64,000 nt of DNA, taken from NCBI GenBank assembly GCA_010279815.1, contig QEOQ01000041.1:499048-563047 (forward strand), in the 5' to 3' direction. The notes under the pieces are model-generated. The model saw only the letters and a program-made list of their open reading frames with translations, had not been told where the DNA came from and searched no databases. Each line of letters opens with the position of its first letter. Within the stretch, counting starts at the first letter, position 1. The position numbers and the translations under genes are program-made. This DNA is from Brachionus plicatilis. Its lineage: Eukaryota > Rotifera > Eurotatoria > Ploima > Brachionidae. Shown piece after piece: positions 26,501 through 38,500 of this stretch.

Positions 26501-29500
26501 TTTATAAGATTTAAAAGTTACTTACTATTTTTGCTAAAGAAATTTACAATTAAATATTAAAAACTAATAAAATTAATAAAACATTAAAATAAGCATGCCA
26601 ATAAATTAAATCGTGTTACATATGTTAGATTAAGTAAGTAATTTGTTTACCTGTTTGACATTCGAGTTCAACTCTTCCTCCTCTTCTGATGTCTACTTCG
26701 ATCGGAACTATTTTTAATATAGGCATTTGTGGAGAGAATTCCTTTGGTTTTGTTATGTGGATTGTTTTTTTTAAATGTTGATTTATAAAAGTAATAACAT
26801 TGCAAGCATAATATCCTTCGTCATTTTCAGAGATGTTTCTAATTTCTAGAATTCCCGAATGGGTTCTTACATTGGTCGATAGTTTCGACCCATCTAATCG
26901 CTCCCAGTAGATTTTTCTCACTGGTTTATCTTTAGAAAAAATTTATTAAAAATCAATTACTTTTTTTGTTTGAATAATTTAAAATTTAAAATAGGGAGCT
27001 TGTTTATAAAATTTATAACGAAAAATTTATTTTAAAATTTTAATCTCTAAAATTGCAAGTATATGGACAAAAATGGACAAAAAAATAAAATGTTTTAAAT
27101 AATATTTGCTTTTTTCCTTTTTGTTTTATGTATTTTTATTTTAATGACAAAAGCTAAGGTAAGCTTAAATTTTTTAATTTTTGCTGGTATTTTCAAGAGT
27201 TTTTATATTTTTTTTTATATTCTCGATAATTTTTAAGACAGTGAGGTTAGAAGCAATTTTAACGAGATAAAAATATTAAATTTAAATTTAAAATTTAAAA
27301 ATAGTTTTTGGGTTTAAAAATAAAAAATAAGTTTTTACAAAAATTGTCCACAATTCCAGATTTTTTCAAAAACTTTTTTGTAATCTAATGCCAAAATAAA
27401 ATAATCCTAAAAATTTAATTCTATATAATCCAATGTTGAATTCTTATTTAAGAAAAAAAAGGTATTTTTTTTTTTAAAAAAAGTTAATAAGAATAAAGTA
27501 ATAATAATAAAGGTAATAAAAATCGTGATAAAAAAATTGAGATTGTTCAAACTGCTAGGTCAAACAATGTCTTTGAGAAGCATTTTTTCATTAAATAAAA
27601 TTAATTAACAACATTTTACCATTTTTTACAAAAAAAAAAGTCAAAATTTATGTAAATTTACGTAAATTTTCGATTTTGTCAAAAAAAGCAATAGAATCTC
27701 TGAAATTTTTTTTTTGAGTGGAAATTTACAAAAACTCGGCCAAAATAAAATAAGGTAAATTTACGAAAATTTACTTAAATTTACGAAAATTTACTTAAAT
27801 TTACGTAATTTTACGTAAATTCCACTTGTCGAATCAGTACTGTATATAAAGGCTTTAAGTGATGAAGTCAATATACTAATTTTCCCAATTAAGATGGAGG
27901 GCGAAAAAAATGAGTTTTGAACCTTTTTAAATTTCACTAATGATATTCTATTAAATTCAAGATCTGAATTTAAATTAAAACCAGAGAAGCTATTCTACAA
28001 CCTGTATCCTTTTTGACATTAAGAATTGTTTCCTTAATTACAAAAAAAGCATGATTACAAGATATTAAGAATCAAATACCAATATCATTTTTTATATTGA
28101 AAATATTAAAGCTTTAACAACAAACCTTAAAAAATCGTTGATTGATATCTAAAAATTTATCCATCAATTGCAATTTTAAAAAAAACACTAATTGATAAAT
28201 AATTAATTTTAAATGTAATGAGTATTTATTGGTCATAAATACGCTAGAAATCTTATAAAATTCTAAATTAAATACAATTTTATTCATTTAATTTTTAAAT
28301 ATCTAATTAAGAAAATTTTTTTTTTGGTTGGCAATTTTGGAATTGAAATTAAAAGAATGCCTATCTGATGGTTATCTATTAAAGCAAAGACCAATTTGTA
28401 CGTTATTAATCAAAAGAATAAGAATTGATGTAGATAGGCAGTTGGATTTAGAGTTTTTATCTAATTATCAAAATAATCATAATTATTAGTAAAACATTAT
28501 TTTTACCTACTTCAGTTTTTTTAATTAATATTATATCAATAATTTTTATTTTTATTTCACGATTATTTTATTTGGGCATTAAATTCTTCAAATAAGAATA
28601 GCATTATATAAATTTGGCATTATTTTCCTGAGATTAAAATAAACAGGATTATTTTATTTTGGCATAAATTTAGAAACTACTTAGAAAATTCCAATAAATT
28701 CAAAAATAATTTTTAAAATACTATGCCCATAGAAAAATACTTTCATCTCATATTTTTTATATTAGAAGTATTTATATTTAAACCCAACGTCCATCATTTG
28801 TAAATTTCATATCATTATTCAATTTAATAAAAAATAAATATAAAAGAAAATTTATATTATTATTATTAATCTGCAACTAGCCTAATGGCTCGAAAAGCTT
28901 GGAAAACAGATTTTACCAAACTATGGAAGATAAATTTCTTTTAAATTAGCACGAATTAAATTAAGCATAAAAATAAATCATTTTTTTATATTTAAGTGAA
29001 AAAAAGTTTGTTTTATTTTATCTTCATCTCTAAAATTATTTAGTTTGCATTATCGTTTTGCAATATCTTGTCCAAAATTTAAATTTCTAGACTTCTAAGT
29101 CTAAATTAAATAAAACAGACTTTATGAATTATCATGTAACTCTTTGAAATAAAGGAAATTTTTTATTCCATATATTTTTGTACTTCAATCATTAATCAAA
29201 TTTATTTTTCCTTTGTAAAAAAATAACATTAATGAAATTAAAAATAGATCGTTTTTTAGAACTTTGAAATATATGATTAAATTTTTAACAAACATGAAGT
29301 TATTGCGACAATTTTAAATTAATTGATGCAAGATAAATTCTTCTCAATTGAACTAAAATAAATTTTCATTATTCTAAGGATTTTTGGTCTTAAAATTTTT
29401 AAGGTATTCCGTATCCCTTTTGAGGTAATAACATGATACACTTATGTTCAAAATTCATTGATTTTTACGTTACAAACATTAAAAGGATTTTAGTTGGGTA

Positions 29501-32500
29501 AAGTTTGATGTGAACTTATTTTAATTTCCTATTTTGCTGGTAAAATAATAAAATTATTTTTAATTCTAGTTTCTAGGCAAATTTTAGAATTTTGAATAAT
29601 TCGAATAATTAGGTTTTGATTAAAGTTATTTCATTTGAGTGAGATTTTAAAATTAAGTTTTTTGACGATATAAAATTGTTTAAGCTAAGCTCCATATTTT
29701 TATATCCACCATCAACAAAAAGATTTTTTAAAATAATTAAGCAAGATTATACAAACATAAATAATTAAAAAAGTAAGCGTTATATTTCTAATACATAAAG
29801 GTTATAGGTGACATTTATTTTTTTAAAATTTATTTGAATATTAAAAGCTAGTCTAATATAAAAAATAATTCAAAAAAATTCAAACATAAACATCAAAATA
29901 ATTGAATGATCAAGTCTAATAAAAATAATTGAAAATCTTTAAATTACTGTTTTAAATTTTTAATCACCCTTTTTACTTAAAAGCATTAGAGTGCTATGTT
30001 TGAATTTTTTTTCTATGTAAAATTAAAATAATAAAAAAAGTGACAATAGATGTGATTAAAGGCTAGAAGTAAAAATTTAAAAAAGCAAAAATTAATGTTT
30101 ATCCTATTTTAATAGTACATCTAGACATTAAAATTTAGCAGTCCTCACCCGGCTGACATTCGGCTGTGACATTTTGTTCGTTCTCGGCCTTGTTTATATC
30201 TACATTAACAGTTTCGAAAGAACGTTCCAATAAATCTTTTCCAACTTCTAAATCAATACTAATTGGACCTAGTTCTGAATCAGCAACAAGTTCACAAGTG
30301 AAAACATTATTTGAATCTGATCTAAATAATAAAAGCGAATCGCCATCAATGCGATAAGAGTAAGGATTCTCGTTTGATTTAGCAACCCATCTATAAGTAC
30401 TTGCCGAATCTAGATTTTTTTTTTCAAATTAAAATTTTCATTTAAATTTAATAAATTTAGAATAAATAAATACCTGGTCTACATGTGACTTTGATTGCAT
30501 CCTCATCTGGATTCTTGGTAAATCTAAAAAACGGATTTGAGCCTAGCAAGTAGTCCGTAGATGCAACTAGATGACTCTTCTCAAATTCAAGATAATCAGT
30601 CCACACGCCACAAGTGTACAAACCGTTGTCTAACTGATTATCAAAGCTTGTAATGGACAATCGGTTTTGGTCTTTTTGAGCTGATTTGGGTAGACTTGGA
30701 TATCTAATCCATGAAAATGATTTTGCTGGGTAGCCGTTATCGTTCTCCAAGGAACAATTTAATTCAACATAGCTTTTGTCTTCGACAATTCCTCTAACTG
30801 ATACCTTAACATTAGGATTTCCAGGAGCCTGTTCACCAGATTTTTTCTTCTCTTCAATGATAAATATTCATAGTTTATATTTTATTAAAGTTTATAAAGG
30901 AATTTATTTTTATAAATTGAAAGATTTTTATTTTTCAATTTTTTTTTGTTTAAAAAAAATTTAGATAATGAAAATGTTTAAACTTAATATTGCAGAGCCG
31001 GATTAAATTAAAATTAAAAAATCTAAATTTTTTCAAATTTTAATTTTTAATTTTTTTTTAATTAACATGTACCAGTTTATTTCTCTCTTTAAATTCTTTA
31101 TTCGATTATTAAATTTTTTTCAAATTGTTAAATTGTCTCTGTGTTAAATTGATATATATTCATAATTAAAAAAAATTATTCAAAAAAGGGTTAAATCTGA
31201 TTAGAATTGTTTGTAGTAAAATAATTTAAAATATTATTTATAATATTTAAAAAATTTGCGATTTATCTGAGCTTAATAACAGTTGAAGAAAATCAATATC
31301 CTAATCTGACCAATAATTATAAAATTTTATGTGATCAGCAATGGTCATATTATTTGAAAAATTTAAATTCAGTAATTTTAATACAGTGGTCAAAAAATAG
31401 TCACTATTTGTTAAAACGAGTTTTTTTAACTTGACAGATGTAAATTAAACTGAATTCTAGAGCGGCTGTAAAGTTTGCAGCAAAAACCTTATTAAATTGA
31501 AAACCAGTTTTATTTGAATAATTAACAATAATTTTGAAATAAATGTTTAACTTTTTTAAACATAATTTGTTAAATGTAAACAAAAGCAAAAAAAAATTGC
31601 TTTGTATTTAGAAGAATAGATAGAATACTGATAGAAACATTACTAAATGTTAAGTTTTTTAGACTTTTTTCTGGCTTAATAAAACTCTATTTGATTTTAA
31701 AAAATTTCCAAAATCATCAATTTATTTTTTAATTTTCAAAATTAAATTTTTTTGCTTCAAACTGGACACGATGAAGAATTGGCATTTAAAAAACTGCATC
31801 TAATGTTACTAAGAATGATTCAAAAATGCATCCTAAATTTTTTTCTTTTTTCCTTTTACTTTTTAAATAAACTATTTAATAAATTTTCAAAGCATCTATA
31901 TTTTTTATAAAAAAATCAACTTAAAAAAATTCCATTCTTTTTAAATCAATTACCTGTCCTGAAAGAAAATGTTTGATCCGCGTTGTCAACAATCAAAGCT
32001 ATGTCTTGACTTTCACCATATCTGTTTCTAGCATAGCATCTGTATTGGCCAGCATTTTCAGCCATAAATGGTGACAAAATCAACTCGTGTCTGATCGAAT
32101 TTTCCAATCGCTCAACTTCAGATAATTGATTTGAATTGGTGCCATCTTCGCGTCTAAAGTACACGCTGGCATCAGCATCGTTTATTATGCAAACAAGTCT
32201 CAGCTCCTCACCAACTCGAATCGGAGCTCCATTAGTTTGTGTCTTTATGAATACCAATGGTACCAATTGTTCGACTTCATTTTGCTCTGGTTCTTCTCTT
32301 TCCTGGTTAGTTTCAGTTTCGGCTCTGGTCACATCCAAGAATATATAATCTCTCATCAAACCTTGGTCACTGTCAATATTGCATAGGTAATAACCACTAT
32401 CTGACTGTTTCAAGTCATAAAGACTTAATCTATGAATATTGCCAGAATTCTGCAAATAATGCTTTTCAGGCAACTGTTCGCCATGTTTGACAATCTCAAC

Positions 32501-35500
32501 TGATTTGGCACCATGCACCTCACACTCAATAACAGCAGAGTCGCCAGCTCTATACGCCTGTGTTCTGTCTCCCAAAATAGCCACCTTAGCTTCACTTGTT
32601 TGCGGCGGTTGTGTTGTTTGAACCGAGTGTGTGGTAGAGCCTATTGACACTTCTTCAGTAGGTCCTTTGACATGATAGGTAAATTGACTGCCTTCATCGG
32701 CCACACGAGAGAAAACAATGTTGTTCTGGGCTCTATCCCCATTGCGTCTGACTGCAATGCAAACATAAGTTCCCAAATCCATAGGCACCAAAGCAGGAAT
32801 TGTCAAAGTATTTGTATTTCCATATCTTTGGTTTATTGCGCGACTAACACCTTCGCTCTTGGTCCATGAAATTTCCTCAATATCATCCGCTTGAGCCACA
32901 CATTCAGCAGTAACTCTAATTCCATATCTGAAGCCCATTGTTGGTTGATAAGAGTCTTCAGAAGTGTCCAAAACACGAATATAGACCGGAAAAGGGCTAG
33001 TTGGATCGCTGCTTGACACCTGTAAATGTGCAGCATCAAAACTTATTCTACCATAAGTGGCTTGTACAGTGCACAAATATCTACCAGCATCACTAGGTCT
33101 AACATTATAAATAGTTAGGATGTTGTCATTTATTGAGTGATATTCTGACAATTCTTTGTCGTTTCCTTGTCTGCTCCATCTGATTATTGGATTTTCCAAA
33201 CTCTGGCCATCATCAGTGTTGTAATTGCATGTAAATTCAACGCTACCACCTTCAGACACAGTCTTTGATTTAGGTCTGATTTGAACTCGCAATTGAGCTG
33301 GCTCCGACTCAATCACATCCACAAAAACCCTGTCTGATGATTCACCGTAGCTACTTAGTACCCTGCAGGTATAGTAGCCCGATAAAGATTTTCTAATATT
33401 CTCAATTTGTACATTTCCTTGTTCATCACCTCCAATGTAATTATTTTCTGGATTGAACCAAGCAAATCGAACCGGATATTGACTGGAAGTGGAGCATGAA
33501 AGTGTGGCACTTTCTCCTTCTTTGAACTCAAGGCGCTTTGGCTCAATGATTACATCAGGAACAGTTTCAATTGGTTGGTAAGTCTCAGTTGTTTGAAATG
33601 CAGTGGTTGGTTGAGTTGGTCGAGTTCCTTTTGGCACCACATTAACTCTGGCCACAGCTTCGCCCTCATCATTTCGAGCTACACATTCATACTCACCAAA
33701 TTCCTCGCTACCAGCATTTGAGATTTGTAGCAGAGCTGCGTCTTGGACAGCAGCTGCGCCTGCTGACAGTGGGCGACGGTCAGCTCTGCGCCATTCAAGA
33801 CTTGGAATCGGAGTTCCAGCCATGATTCTGCACTGAATATAAATAGTTCCTTGATAGTCCAACTCTACTTGTTCTTGCTCGGGATACAGCTCCACTCGGG
33901 GCAATTCTCGTGGCTCTATTTCCACAAGGGCGTAGTCACGGGCGTAGTAATCAGTGCCCTCGGCCTCGCATTCATAGTAGCCACGGTCCATTGTGGACGC
34001 ATCCTTTATTCTAAGTGTATTTCCTTGAACAATGTGTCGTTCAGCGTCCAAACTTTCCCCTGTTTTTTTCCACTTAAATGTTGTGTCTCTTGGTCCGCCT
34101 GTTACCAAGCAGTGTAGCTCTCCATCACGGCCTTGTTTTATGGTCAACTCTTTTGGAGACACTTCAACTTTCAATGGCTCAACTGGAACAGTTACTGGTT
34201 GTTGAACAGCTTGAACACTTAATACCGAATACCCGATGCCAGTTGCACCATTGTTCAAATTTTCTACTTGGCAAATATATGTGCCCGAGTCTTGGACTTC
34301 TAGGTCATACAATGACAAAATGGGACCATTTGCATATGAGTCGCTTGGCAGTGCGCTCTCTTGTCTAGACCAAGTGAATGCCAAATCATTTGCAGACAAA
34401 TCAGCCGTCACTGAACAATCAAGTTGAACTGACTCGCCACTTGATGGATTCAAGGCTCTTGGTGACACATCTACTGATAATTGTCTAGGCGCTTCAGTTT
34501 GACGCTCCAAAACTCGGATGTTAGCCGAGTCTTCGGCATAGCGACCATCTTGACCAATGGCACGACATGTGAAATAACCATTTAGATAAATGGTTGCATC
34601 ACGGATGTAGAGGATATTATCCCGCGCAATAACGTTCTGCAAATTGTCAATTTTGTCATTATTGAAGAGCCATGACACAGATGGACTTGGGTAGCCTGCT
34701 ACAGTACAGGTTAATTCAAAGCTTTCGCCAGCGAACACTGATTTTTCTCTGGTGTTCAACTGGGCCGATGGTGGCACATTTTGGGGCTGATCGCCATTAC
34801 GTACAATTAAATTTACCACTGCACTCTGGCTACTTCCGTCACTTGAGCTTAGAATACAAGTGTATTGACCAGAGTCCGATGGTTTCACTTTGATTATCTT
34901 TAATCTTTCTTGATTGGGTCTAATGTTGCTGGGGAATCTTTCGCGTTGAACTTTGTTTCCTCGGATCCAAGAAGTAAAAGAAATGACATTGCTGAAATAG
35001 TCCCGTTGTCCAAGCTGGCATATTAGGTTGGCGTTTTGTCCGGCATCCAGTTCAATGTCCATGTCATGTTTGACAATGATGCGAGATGGATTTGTAGGTC
35101 TTGGCGGCAAGTATTCGTCAACAATTAAATTCACTTGAATCTTGGCAGTACCATAATCGTCAATTAGAGTTAGAGTGTAAGTGCCTTGATGCGTTTTGGA
35201 TGTGGTTGGTATGTATAAAATTTCCCTGTCGGCCAATACATCCGATGGCAGAGAAGAACCATCTTTGGTCCATGTAAAGAACGGTCTTCCTGAGAATTGA
35301 ACTTTTGGCTCAATTTTTATATTAGATCCGGCTTGTGTTCGGATGACTGTCTGCGGAATGGTGATCCTTGGACCAGGAGCTATGAGAAAAATAATCATTA
35401 ATATGTCAATTAAATTATTAATTTCTAGTAAGCGAAGAGTTTTTCTATGCTAAAAAGACAGATCTTTGAATATTACCAATTATGTGATAAATGTGGTTTA

Positions 35501-38500
35501 CGCAATCGTCGTCGCCAAAATTTTCTACTCAATTAATAAGTTACTGAATTACTTTGTCTTATTTAGGGAAATGAAGTGGTAGATTAAGTTAATGGTTAAA
35601 TGAAAAAACTTAATTAGAAAATGTAATATAAATCTTTTAAATTGTTGTTGATCCAAACAGGAAATTTAAAAGAGACTAGTTTAGATACTTAAAATTTAAT
35701 TTTTTTATTTTTAATGTAATTCAACTTATAATTTTTTAAGGATGAAACAAAAAATTTAAAAAATTTTTAAGCAGAATATAATTTTTTCTTCAGTGAACAA
35801 AAAATTAACTGTTTTTTTTTCTCTTTAAATTATCTTAATTTTCAAATCTTTATTTAAAGAAAGAATCTATAAATATTTATCATAGAAAATTCGCACAGAA
35901 GATACCAATAGAATGAAAAAAGAAATAGTTTTAAGGTTTTATATTGATTTTTTAATTTTTGATCAACAAATCTAAAAATTTATTTAGAATTATTAAAATT
36001 TAAGTAAATTTTATTTTAAAAAATAGCTAAAATGAAATGATTTCGTTCTTTTCCTTAAAGAATTTTTTCCTACACACCTTAAAATTTATTTAATACATTA
36101 ATTCCAATTCTAGTCATACTAACAAAATTAAAATTAATCAATTAATCATTAAATCTCTAAAACTTAAATTTTTACAAATAATCTTATAATAAACAATTAT
36201 TTTAAAATTTCTCAATATTTAAAAAATTGAATTCCTGCATTACTTCATCTACCCTTTAGCAATTTTTAAATGTAAACTTACTTTCCAAGACTCGCAGAGA
36301 AAAATAATCCTGAACAGATCCGTAATCATTGCTGGCCTCGATCAAATATTGTCCTTCCATATCCTTATTAATTTGTCTAATCATGATAGTATTTGTATCC
36401 TTGTCAACTTTAATGCTTTCAATTTGTTCACCTTGGACTGTGGCCGAGTACAATTTGACTTTAATTCGCACAGGCTGAGTTCCAGTTATTGTGTAATTGA
36501 TTGTTAATGACGAGCCCTCATAAGCTTCTATATCTTTTGGATAGATTTGAATAAATGGTGGATAGCCAGTCTTTAGCTCAACATCAAATCTCTCGACTAC
36601 TTGTATGCCATTGTCAGCGATACAGTAGTAAGTACCAGCATTTGCCTCTGTGAAATAGTTTACCTGAAATTTAGCCTCGGATTGCTGCAGGCCTTCAGCT
36701 AATGGACTTCTGAATTCAGATATGTAAGGATTAGTTGGCGCTTCAATTCGCACAGATGGTCTTGGATCACCGATTGCCGAACATTCCAAAGTAAATGGTT
36801 CGCCACGGCCTACTTTGACAGACTTTGAGTTTGGACTGTAAATTACAGGCGGTTGTGTGACTGCTTCTTGTGGAATATTGATCACGAGCACCTTTTCCAA
36901 GCGTCCATTTGGAGTCGTAATGTAACATGTGTAATTACCTGATATCTCAGGGCGTGCGTTTTGAATGACCAAATTGTTGTATTCTTGTGAAACGCCTGGT
37001 GGCAAATATCCCTCTGGTTCTTTGACCCATCTGACATAGTCACCAACACCGACCACTGTTACATAAACCACATGATTTTCACCTGGAGTTAAAGTTATCA
37101 CATTATTTGGCGGTATATTCTCAAAATTAATGGATATCTGATTGTCTTTTTCACATTGACCCAAGTAATAGCCGGTCCTTGATCTTCTATAGCCTGGAGC
37201 ACACGACTTAATAGATAAATAATTAAATTAAACTTCAATTAAATAAATAAATAGAGTTGAAATACTTCACAAGATTTTCCAGTGTAGCCAACTGGACAAT
37301 CACATGTTTCGACAGCAAGGGCTTTTGGACCCGAATGGTATGCTGCCCTTTCGGCATGATCGAATGAAACTTGACTCAAAATTACTGAGTATTGCTCATC
37401 TAAAAAGCTTGCACTGATCGCTATTGAATCCAAATTAGCCAGTACCATAAGCAACGTTTCTCTGTCGATTCGGCTATTGTCATCAAATTTTCTAAAATCG
37501 TCTTCTGTTATCAAAACATTCATATCATAATTCTGGTATGGATCCATCAATCGTGGATACTTGTAGACAACTAAAATACCATTGCCGCCCAATCTTACTT
37601 GAAGTCTTTTAGCCATGGTGGCATAAGGTCCTTCAAAACGAATTTTGAAGCTAAAATTTCCACCATAGGATCCAAGCTTGTTGCCCAAGTATCTTGACGG
37701 AGCGAAAAAGTAGAAATCCTCATTCGGATAGCTGTCAAAATCCCTGAACTCCAAAGAGCCGTCACTAGTCAGTAGAGCTGTAGACAAGGATCTATTCATA
37801 CTGTTTATGGTCCAATCTTCGTTGTTTTGCTCAAAATTGGAAGTTATTTGATCATAGATTAAATTGCTTGATCGGCAATTTACACGCAAACCATTGCAAA
37901 AGCATTGAGCGCATAGACTGTTTCGGTTTTCAACCACTAAATGGAAAGTGTTTTCTGGACATTGGTCACAATAAGTTCCGGCTATATAATTCTAACGAAA
38001 ATAAATTTTAAAATTACAATTCATTAATTTTTAACTTTCTTACTCGACATTGACACGGTGGGTAGAGATTGTATGAGCCATTTGGATCACATGTACGAGT
38101 TTGCGCTGGAGTTGGAGCTAAAATAGAATTTAAAAAATTGTCAAAATTTTTATTAAATTACTAAAATATATAAATTAAATTTTTTTTCTTCAATTCAGTG
38201 TTATAAAGATTGTGAAATTTAATACATAAATAATGAACAGGAAAATTTTGTAATTTTTGCATTTATGACAATCTTACATTTACCATATTTTGAAAAATTT
38301 TGGCAAATGATACCATATAATTTATTAGACATTAACAGAACAAATTTTTGACTATTAGAAATTTAATTATAAATTTCAAAGCTTTTGTTCTCTAAATTTT
38401 TGCCAAATTTGACAATTTTTTTCTAATCTTTTAACTTTTTTCATCCCAATTAACTCCAAAATTAATTAATTAAGCCTTAATCTATAGCAACATAGCCCAA

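Noticed and set aside
14550..30134. The idea that the divergent Ig region is one or more separate genes
   Set aside because: Exon 16 (donor at 30149) and exon 17 (acceptor at 26929) join in the right phase, no signal peptide or first exon was found between them, and the order Ig array to laminin-G is that of perlecan.
32136..34893. Several plus-strand ORFs of 60-96 codons inside perlecan exon 14
   Set aside because: They are antisense shadows of the strongly coding minus strand; none has its own domains or splice context.
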